A stretch of DNA of 64,000 nt. Origin: Promerops cafer. Taxonomy: Eukaryota > Chordata > Aves > Passeriformes > Nectariniidae. This document shows, one piece after another, positions 55,691 to 64,000 of the stretch. Within the stretch, counting starts at the first letter, position 1. The number at the start of each line of letters is the position of its first letter. A model generated the notes under the pieces. The model was not told where the DNA came from and made no database searches. It saw only the letters and a list, made by a program, of their open reading frames with translations. A program made the position numbers and the translations under genes. The stretch is taken from assembly GCA_013398275.1 (NCBI GenBank), contig VZSE01006238.1, positions 1-64,000 of the forward strand, given 5' to 3'.

Positions 55691-56970
55691 GGGAGTGCAA
55701 GGCCTTCAAGGAGCGGTTCATGGAGTGTCTCCGCCACAGCGGCTACGAGAGCGCGGCCTGCCGGCAGAGCGCCATGGCCTACCTGGAGTGTCGCATGGAC
55801 AGGCGAGTGGCCCCCGCCACGGGGGCCCGGCGGCGGGGAGAGCGGGGAGCCCCTTGCGGGGCCGGGAGGGGAAGGGAGCCCGCAGGATTTTTTATCCATG
55901 AAGGAAACAGATGCTCCGCGGGGCGGCTGCAGGTTACCTGCCTTGTGGTTTCGATGTTGTCCAGCCTGTACGGTGGGATAACAGCGAGACCTGGGCAGCT
56001 TCCACACTGTACGGCGGCCAGTGTGATTTTTTTTGTTGTTTTCAATTCTGGCTACAAGTTAAACTTTTAACTTGTAGCCCATACTTTGCTCACCTTCTGC
56101 ATGACCTTCTCAATAAGTGCTGACTGTCTTCCAGACGCCTACAAGTGTTGTGTATAACTTACCAATGAATTATCAGAGCCAGTGGTATTTTTCTAGTGGT
56201 ATTACCCTACCGCAATTGAGTCTTAATTAATGCTGAGTTCAAGTGGAAATAATTTGGCCTGTTAGCCCCTTAGAAATATGTTTCAAGCAGGCAAGTTAAA
56301 AGTTTTTCCACCTCAGTTCAAGTGAAGAAAGTGTTGGTGATTGGTTTTCCAGGGATGTTTCCATTCATGCATTGCTTTGCAATGCTTCCTGTGTACAAAG
56401 CTGAGTCAGGGAACTTTGAAAAATGCACAAATTCCCCTGTATCTAGGCAAAGTACACTGCAAATCAAAAACGAGTTTGAAAATCACTACAGCAAAGTCTG
56501 GTGGCACCACAGAGGCTGTTCTAAACCAGATTCACTTGAAAATATAAATGGCATTGGTAGAGCTTTAGGAAGCTCTTATGCAGTGTGTTAGTTAAAGACA
56601 TCCTGGAGTCAGGTCGGTTTCTGATGAAACTTCTTAGTACCTAAAAGGGGGAAACAACACATTTAATTGGAAAAACACTGTTAAGGGGGGAAAAATAATT
56701 GCTGAGTGTTGCTTGCCTTAAACTGAATTTTCTGAGGTCTTTTCAAACAGCAGTCACTCTGTATAGATGTCTTGGATCTGTTTAGGGTAAATAACAGTAA
56801 ATGAAATAGAAAATGCTGCTGTTCTCTTGGTTATAGGCTGTGTTCTCTAAAATGTTTTGTTGTTTTCTTCTTTTTTACTTAGGCATCTTATGGCTAATGA
56901 ACCACTGGAAAAATTGGGATTTAAAGACCTGATAAATGAGAAATCAGAAGGAAAACCTGAAAAGTCTTGA
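55691..56970 (+). CDS. COX19: COX19, cytochrome c oxidase assembly factor (first exon missing)
   Basis: COX19 is a small twin CX9C protein of the cytosol and mitochondrial intermembrane space needed for copper delivery and redox balance during cytochrome c oxidase assembly. Two exons are present: 55691-55802 and 56883-56970. They encode GECKAFKERFMECLRHSGY through the C-terminus, about 66 residues of the family's roughly 90. Both CX9C pairs are intact (CKAFKERFMEC and CRQSAMAYLEC), as is the LEKLGF motif near the end. The N-terminal exon, which should encode about 28 residues, is absent and presumably lies in the N gap just upstream. The exon 2 donor is GC rather than GT. The gene is divergent from the CYP2 cluster, as in human, where COX19 and CYP2W1 are also head to head. 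Confidence 0.93.
55803..56882 (+). other. COX19: GC-AG intron of COX19
   Basis: The only phase-compatible donor is GACAG|GCGAGT, a GC donor with otherwise ideal consensus; the acceptor is TTTTTTACTTAG|G. The nearby GT (CGA|GTGGCC) would shift the frame into an early stop in the last exon. The intron also carries one copy of a duplicated ~114-bp sequence. Confidence 0.8.
56181..56294. repeat. Direct repeat copy 1 (~114 bp)
   Basis: Shares GTGGTATTT, CTTAATTAA, TGAGTTCAAG, AAATAATTTGGCCTGT and TTTCAAGCAGG in the same order and orientation with 57610-57724. It is located in the COX19 intron. The family was not recognised. Confidence 0.8.
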
Positions 56971-57353
56971 TGAAGACAGGCAACTTTGCTCCTCATGAAG
57001 GGAAAGCATGTAGTACATATTGTACGTTCTGTTCATATTGCAGGAAGTGTTCCCTGGAAGAACCTTTTTTCCAAAGTTTAATTTTCCTAAAATAAGATTT
57101 TTCTTTAAATGAGCAAAAGTACTGCCTTTGTCTGCTTTGCTCAAGTATTTCTTAACTTCTTTCTTTTAATTTCCCTAGAGGCAAAACATTTACGGCCCAA
57201 AGTGTTCTCCTTGTCTCTGTAAGAACAGTGAAGTCTTATTTTAAGAGGACAAAAGCCCAAACCAAACAATCATTTATTGTGTAGGTCTTGAACTACTGAT
57301 TAATCTTCTGTGGGCAGTACTGATATGCTCACAGCAGTTACTTGCCAGGTGGA

Positions 57354-57359
57354 AATAAA
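57354..57359 (+). terminator. Polyadenylation signal AATAAA (COX19)
   Basis: GGAAATAAAGC about 385 nt after the stop, preceded by an AT-rich 3'UTR and followed by a T-rich stretch (TTGCTTTTTATT). A good candidate for the COX19 transcript end. Confidence 0.7.
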
Positions 57360-57379
57360 GCTTTTGTACTTCAAAATTG

Positions 57380-60300
57380 CTTTTTATTAAATACTGGCAT
57401 TAGTCCCCATCCCTGGGGTGGTCTCACCCTGCTATGGAAGACACTGGAGTCCTGTGGGGGTACTTGGGTGTGGTGTTTTTTCAGTCATTTAATCTTCCAT
57501 CGTTGTTGGGAGAGTATTTCTAGTTCCAGACACCAGTCAGGGAGTGATTCTGCTTTTCTTTACCGTGCCAGCAGTGTTCACCTAATTTTTTCATCATTTA
57601 ATGAGGAATAGTGGTATTTCTCTAGCATGTTCTAATGCAGTTGAAGTCTTTCTTAATTAACGTTGAGTTCAAGCCGAAATAATTTGGCCTGTATGCCCCC
57701 TAGACATGTATTTCAAGCAGGTAATAAATGTGTAAATCTCCTGGATGTGTTTCCCACTGTATGTTCTGCCCTGTTAGCCCTGCTGCTTTTGTTTTTGTTT
57801 TTAACCCAGTGACTCATTTCTCTGTGTATCTGGTGCTCTCTGCCCAGGTGGTTCTCTGAGGCTGCTCTCTTTATTTGGTGTCCCCTCTCTGATACATCTC
57901 AGCTCCCCTGCTGTCTGCTTTTGCTCCTGCCTCTCTCCACTGTGCATCTGCTCTTACTGAGTTCCAGGAAAGGGTGAAAGAACATTTTCTGCTCTTCATA
58001 CTGATCACTGGGGCTGAGATTTAAATTGTTGCTCTGTCTAATCTGATGGAACAGAGTGCACGTAGCTCAGAGCAGGTTCCTGTTTGAAAAGGACATTTGC
58101 CTGCTGCTGCATATTTTTATTCCACTTCATTCTACTGTTCAAATTATATCTTTTGGTGAGATTAGTACATTTATAGGAAAGAAAGCAGGGATTGTATTGC
58201 TGCAACAGATACTAAAAGACATTATATTAAACCACTGAATAAGAGCTTTCTTTCAGTGATACCAAGTTAGCATTAAAATAATCTCCAGCATCTTCAGAAG
58301 AAAGAAATCAAATTTCATGCTTGTGTGCTCCCTGAATATTATAAGGCAAAGTGAATTCCTGGTAGGTCTGAAAGAACCCACCAGCAGTGGGGGAGTAATC
58401 TGGGCTGTTATCAGTGGTAGTTTCATTTTTTGGCTGTTACTCTGCACTGGTGTTTTGGCCAAGCAGTTCCTTCAGGAGTTCCATCTGTGTTTCCCTGAGA
58501 CATTGATGCCAGCTCTGTCCTCCGGGTTGTTACAAAGTTTTTGAGGTGTTGAGTGGTTGCCACCCTAACAAGGCTGCGGGGATGAGAGGTTTACACCTTT
58601 CACCAGCCCTAAGATCACATCCTCATCCTGTCCAGATCCATGGGCACGTCTCATCCTGCTTCCTAGCACAGTGAGTCAGCTGCTGTCCCCTCGTGCCAGG
58701 ACAAGAAGAGAGCTGTGAGTGGATAGCTGAAAATTCAGGGAGTGGGCAGAGGCACATCTGTCCTGGCTGTAAGCATTGGCTGCAGAAAACACTATGTTCA
58801 GTGGAGCTTTAAGGGAAGCTGAGAGCTGCTGGGGGACAGCAGACATTGAGATCTGATGCAGCTGAAAAGTGGTGGGGAAAAAAAAGCCATTAGTGCCAGA
58901 CCTGGGGTCAAACAGTTTTCCCAACTTGCTCACGGGGACGAGTCCCTGCAACACTGGAGTCATCTGGGAGAGTTCCCAGAATGCTCTTCAGTTAATTCCT
59001 GCCAACATACAAATCATTAATTAAAATCTTTCCACTTGAAACCTCTTTATTTTAGTATTGCTGGTGGTATCCAGGTTTGTGCTCCATTAAACTGACAGTG
59101 GGGTATAAGCCAAATGAAAGCAGTAGGCTCATAGCCAACTTTCTGTGCCCAGGCCGAGGAGGAACCTCTCCAGGAGCCTTCACCACATTGGGAAAAATCT
59201 GTGTTCTGGAAACGCTGGGCTGAGGGGTGTGTGCTCCAGGGGAGGCAGTTTGTCGGGGGCACTGATTCCTTGGTGGAGCTGTGCGGAGCTGATGAGCTGC
59301 TGGGCTGTGGGAGTGCATCAATCTCCTGTTAGAAGCCTGCCAGGTGCTGCCCGTGCCAGCGCTGCCGTGAAGCTCCACCTGCTGACAGCTCCTGCGACCT
59401 GGAGACAGGCAAACCATTGGGAATCAGCTGGGACTAACGTACGGACTGCCAGCCGGGGTGTAATTGCACAGGTGTGGAAGGGATAGCCCGAAGCAGGAGG
59501 AAGTGGTGACTGTGTTGGAGTGAAGATCTATGTGAGCTGTTACCATCGCAATAGAAGTCAATAAGCCAGGGAGTTGCAATTGTCTTTTCTGTAGCTTTTC
59601 TGCAGCAAAGCCTCGTTCACACCCTAATGAGGCACCCAGCTGCTTGGGATTGGTCCCAGCGAGTCCCCGGAGGGCTCTGGATCAGCAGAGCTTTGCCCAC
59701 ACATTCTTTGCTCAGATTAAAATCCACTCAACCACAAAGAGCTTAACCTTGATCGCAGCAGTTATTTACAGAGAGAACATTGCTGCAGGTTAACCATCCT
59801 TACATCTTCCTGGGAGACCTTGAGCTCTAGGTGTATCTGTCCAAACAACTACAGTGACCTGCAGAACCAGGAAGAGAGGGTTTAATAAACATTTCCAGAG
59901 CCCTGGGTGTGCTTTCACAGAAAAGCCTACACAAAGAGCTTCCTGAGCTTGCTCTGGAAATGGGCCGTGGTCCAAAGTCCTTTGTAGGAGCACAGTGGGG
60001 CCGTGCCTCAGTGCTGAGGAGGGATTGTTGCTGCATCTGCCACCTGCAAGGAAGTACCTGGCACAGCAGGAGGGTCACAGCTGCCAGCACCTGCGGGGTG
60101 AACGTTCGGGGCTGTGAGCAGTCAGAGCAGGCAGTGGGTGTGGCTGCTGCCCTTCACGCTTGGTGCTTCCCCAAAGCATTCTCCCCAGTTTGTCCTGCTG
60201 GCTTCCAGCCCGAGGAACTCCTTGTGGCTGGGTGTTACACTCCTGGTCAGTGCTCACCAGCTTGGTTTCCTTGGGAGAACACATTGTTGCTGGTGATTAT

Positions 60301-63300
60301 TTGCCTGTGGGGCAGCAATCAAAACAGCTTTGACTTATTGCTGTCTTTGGTTTTGGCTGAACCAGGTGAGGGGCAATGAGTTAAAGCACCTCTTAAATTT
60401 CACCTCGTTGTTGTCTGACTGCAAGCAGAGAACGGAGAGGCAACACCATTTTCACTGATCCTCTGGAATGAAACCTGGGTTGTAGGAGGCTGTGAGAGAA
60501 GGAACAGCCTGCTGCCATATAAAAAATGTCTGGAGCATCACTTGTTGCTGCTCTGAGAAGTGCCTTGGATGTTCTGGCTCCACTGGAGAGCAGTATTTTT
60601 CTACATTTCTCATCCATAATTCCTGGGATGGGAATGATACTTCTGCTAGTGTGCAGGACTGCTGTCATGTCTGGTAGCACATCTATCCAGAGGACTTCAG
60701 TGCTTTTGTGCCTGGAGGAGATCCATGCTGGAAGAGATCTTTCTGCTAAATTGGAAATGTTGTATATTACATCAGGTTTCCCACAAAAATCAAAGCTCTG
60801 ACTCAGATTAATTTTAAGAAAGACTGGAAGTGCACATACAGGGGTGTATTTCCTTTTCAAGGGTATTTCAATGAAAACTGGACATCTGATTAAACTTATC
60901 TTGTTTTTATTTTCTTTTCCTTAATGATCCTGCTTCTGTGAGTAACTGGCAATGTTGCATTTTTGTCAGGATGCAGCAGATTTTCTAGCTTACAGATTTC
61001 AAGACAAAATGCCTTCCTTCTGGAATGAAGGTGCCATATGGCTTGAAATGCATAATTGATCACTGCTCAAAATAGGAGCTTCATAGAAAGTCACCTAGAA
61101 GTCCAATGAGTGTGTGCAGGGGACTTGATAGACCTTGATCCATATTTTGTTTCCTGGAACTGATGATGATACGGGGGCAGGTTTTTATGGCTCTCCCTAG
61201 AGGTTCTGATGCTTGTGCTCTCTCTCATTATCCAGGAGATTTTGGGGTTTGCATTAGCAGGTGCATCAATCTTATGCTTGCTGACTCCTGCTGGGCCTGG
61301 CTGAGTGACAAGCTGGCATTCACCATACAGCCCAGCAAAGACCTCGGTTCTCTGTGAGGTAAAACAGTTCAGCTGATCAAAGCTGGTGGGCTGAATGCAG
61401 CCCTTGGTGTGCCACATTGCCCCAGCTGCAGTGGGATGCCTGGGGGCATGGCCACACAGAGTGAGGTCAGTTCCCACTGCTGTGGGAGGGATGTTGGGGG
61501 TCTGTCTGGCCACGTGTCCTGCTGCCTGGCAATGAGCAACACCATAAAGCACCTTGTATTGTGGATGCTCTTCTGTCCAGGTCCTTATCAATTATGGCAA
61601 ACTCGGGTAGGAGCAGTGGTGGAAAGCAGCCTGGCAAACAAAGAGCAGGGGGGTGAAGAAAGCAAAGAGAACAGCCCAGGCTTTTCACTTCACCTTGGTG
61701 GGTTTAAAGAGCAGGTAGGGGGGGTGCTTTTGCAGCCCCTTTGGGCAGCTGAGTCCTTTGCCTATTTTAGTAACCTTCGGGGACATGACAGCTCTGATTT
61801 CTGGAGGATTTCTAGTTTTTTTGCTGCTGGCAAGCCCTGCTCAGCAAGAACCTGCTCCCACCCCCAATTCTGATCCTGCTTGCAGAGCTGCTGAACAAGG
61901 GGAGCACGTGGGAAGGCAGCAGCATGGGAGGGGGTGCTCTGTGAGGGAGTCAGGCACCGTCGTGTCTGCTCAATTTCCATTTCTCTGTTATTAAACCATG
62001 CTCTGGTTTTCAGCAGGGTTTGGAAGCATCTCTCCTTAGTGGGCAAGGCAGGAGAATGATGGCACTACTGAATCTGGGACACCAGGATGGCCCTGAGGGT
62101 TTGATGTGATGCTGTGTGCTGCAGCCATCTGCTGCCAATCTACCGAGGGCTCTTCCCCTCTGGGTTGCACTGACAGCCCCAGGTAGCAGGGCTGGGTGAA
62201 TGGAATTTCACCACACTGAGGAAGTCAGTTTTTGGGCAGGCAGACCCAGATGGGGAAAAAATATTCCCGCTGCCACTCAGGATTGCAGAGAAGCTGCACA
62301 TCAGAGCAATGCTGAGAAAATTGCTGGTGACTTGGGATGCTGAACCAGGCAGGAGCAAAACCCCCCAGTGATAAATGAGCCTTCACAGCCCTATGAGCGA
62401 GCACCAAGGAGGAAATCCCAGGGGTGTAATGAGGCTGGCTCCTTGCTGGGGGCTGAGGTTGCCTCCCTTGGCTTTTGCTCTTTAGTGTGGAGGTGGGAGT
62501 TGAGTTGTGCTGACTTCAACCCCTGGATTAAGCAGGTTGTCTTTAGCCTGGTCCTCACCACCCAGCCCGTACAGAGCACAGGCTCGGGGGTGTGCCTGTT
62601 GTTTGGCACATCTCCCGTGCTCATGTGCATGCTCGGAGTGGTTGCTAAGGCAGCACAAAGCTCCTCTATGCTTTCCAATTTCTGTCTGATCCAGAGGTGT
62701 AGGTGTACTGTGTCCATGCAGCCTAATCCCAGAGCAGGATCTGTATGGGAGAGCAGAGGCAGTGCCCCGGATCAGGACAGTCTGTGTGCACAGACATCAG
62801 TGGGAGTGCTGCAGGTGGGTGGTGTGTGGGGTTTAGTTCCATTTCCCCCGACCCCAAACTGTGCTGCAGAGTCTGGTGGAAGAGGGACTGTCCCCTGCCA
62901 ACAACTGGCATGCAGCATGGAGGGGAATGTCTCTGGCAGGAGGTGCATCCTGACCTTGTGTGAGGGAGATGCTCAGGCTGTGCATGGGCAGCACAGAGAT
63001 GTTACAGGAAGTGGGTCACTGCAGGGCTGTGCTGGCAGGAGGTGCAAGTTCTGGTCAAACAGAGATGCTGAGTTCACTGGCTGCTGAAAAAGAACCAGGT
63101 AGGTGAAAAATGAGAGCGTGTCTAGAACATCTCCCTCCATCCTTTTAGCAGGCATGGCAAGAGACTTGCAGGTGTGGTGGTGCCAGCTAGAAGGACTCAT
63201 TTGAGCACAGAGATGCCTGGATTGATGGCTTTATTTCAGCTTATTTTAGCAAGTAATAGGCAGGGGGGTGATGTTTATCACTGAAACTGGAGCTGGCTGT

Positions 63301-64000
63301 ACTTTAGATCACAGCTCTAATCGGCTGGGCTGACTGGGACAGTAAATCACTTCAGCAGCACTAATAACACAGGGTGATGGGTGTAGTAAACCCTCTATGG
63401 CAGCAATAACCTGGTCCTGCTGGTTCTTTCACTCGGGTTGGTGCTTCTGCTCTGGTTTTTTATTAAAGCTCCTTCACAAAAGGCACCTGGGTGACTGCTC
63501 CAACAGCCATTGAGATGGCTGCTCTCCTGCCATTCCCCAGCCTGGCTTGGGCTCTTTTTATACCCTGCTATAAAACTGTTTCTCTTTGCACCTGTTTAGA
63601 AAGGCTTTTTGGCCACAGGGGTCTCGTGATGTTGTTTTCATGGCTTCTGGAGCAGGGCTGCTCTGTTGTTGCTAGAAATAATTGCTGTTAATTAATTCTT
63701 TGCTGATTTTTCTTTGGCAAAGCATACTGAAATAAACAGATAAATGAGCAGCATGCTCTGTATCTCAGTGTTGTGGGAGCTTTTAGGAGGCATACAGTGA
63801 CATCCAAACAATCCCATCAGCAGCCAGGGGAAGGGTAGGACATGGCCCTCAACTTTCTGTGGACAAAGTTAATTGAGGGGTGGCTGAATTGGCTGAATTA
63901 CCATTTCCAGCTGTTTGGCAGCTCTCTTCAGGCCAGCATTTTTAATCTCTTTCTAGAGAAAAAACACGGTTTTGTTTCCAACTACTGCTTTATTCAAATC
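57380..64000. other. Right-hand region without recognised genes
   Basis: About 6.6 kb in which I recognised no protein-coding exon, RNA gene or CR1 copy apart from the direct repeat. By human synteny ADAP1 should follow COX19 on this strand, but none of its conserved ArfGAP zinc-finger exon is visible, so its first exon is probably beyond the window. Confidence 0.5.
57610..57724. repeat. Direct repeat copy 2 (~115 bp)
   Basis: The second copy of the sequence at 56181-56294, diverged by substitutions and small indels. It lies about 250 bp beyond the presumed COX19 poly(A) site. Confidence 0.8.

Noticed and set aside
55306..56007. 233-residue minus-strand open frame across the N gap
   Set aside because: It spans unknown bases, a CR1 fragment, the CpG island and the antisense of COX19 exon 2; an artefact of GC content.
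55803..56070. Plus-strand frame continuing from COX19 exon 2 into the intron
   Set aside because: It is intron read-through; the authentic conserved C-terminus is encoded by the exon at 56883.

Overview
This window is vertebrate nuclear DNA, most likely from a bird. The evidence is small multi-exon genes with short GT-AG introns, a very GC-rich left half, and repeats that are almost all 3'-end fragments of CR1-type LINEs, the dominant avian retroelement (tails such as GATTCTGTG, and one reverse-transcriptase ADDTQLG remnant). I see no prokaryotic operons, CRISPR arrays or phage. The species cannot be named from the sequence alone. The gene set matches human 7p22 plus the human 16p gene SLC5A11, a mix I associate with the avian chromosome 14 type of synteny (inference).

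Layout. 1-9.7 kb: the 3' part of GRID2IP (delphilin) on the + strand, covering the end of the poly-proline FH1 region, the whole FH2 domain and a ~2 kb 3'UTR. 9.7-12.1 kb: intergenic. 12.1-26.4 kb: a complete SLC5A11 (SMIT2, sodium/myo-inositol cotransporter 2) on the + strand, with 15 coding exons and probable 5' non-coding exons. 26.5-28.5 kb: intergenic, where base composition drops to AT-rich. 29.8-37.7 kb and 41.8-48.4 kb: two complete nine-exon CYP2-family cytochrome P450 genes in tandem on the - strand, a CYP2W1 orthologue and a CYP2K-like gene. 55.4-57.4 kb: COX19 on the + strand, its first exon missing at a 19-N assembly gap inside a CpG island. 57.4-64 kb: no gene recognised.

I rebuilt all five genes exon by exon with consistent splice phases. 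The COX19/CYP2W1 head-to-head arrangement is also found in human, here with an extra CYP2 copy between them. The P450s are expected in the ER membrane, SLC5A11 in the plasma membrane, delphilin at synapses as an actin-nucleating scaffold, and COX19 in the cytosol and mitochondrial intermembrane space. They are neighbours, not a pathway.

The most unusual signals are at splice sites and promoters: a probable U12-type (minor spliceosome) intron in GRID2IP, a GC-AG intron in COX19, an SLC5A11 exon that begins with a perfect donor sequence (AG|GTAAGT), in-frame alternative acceptors before the last delphilin exon, and a cluster of RFX X-box-like palindromes plus a CACGTG palindrome in the COX19 CpG island. 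I found no wholly new biological system.
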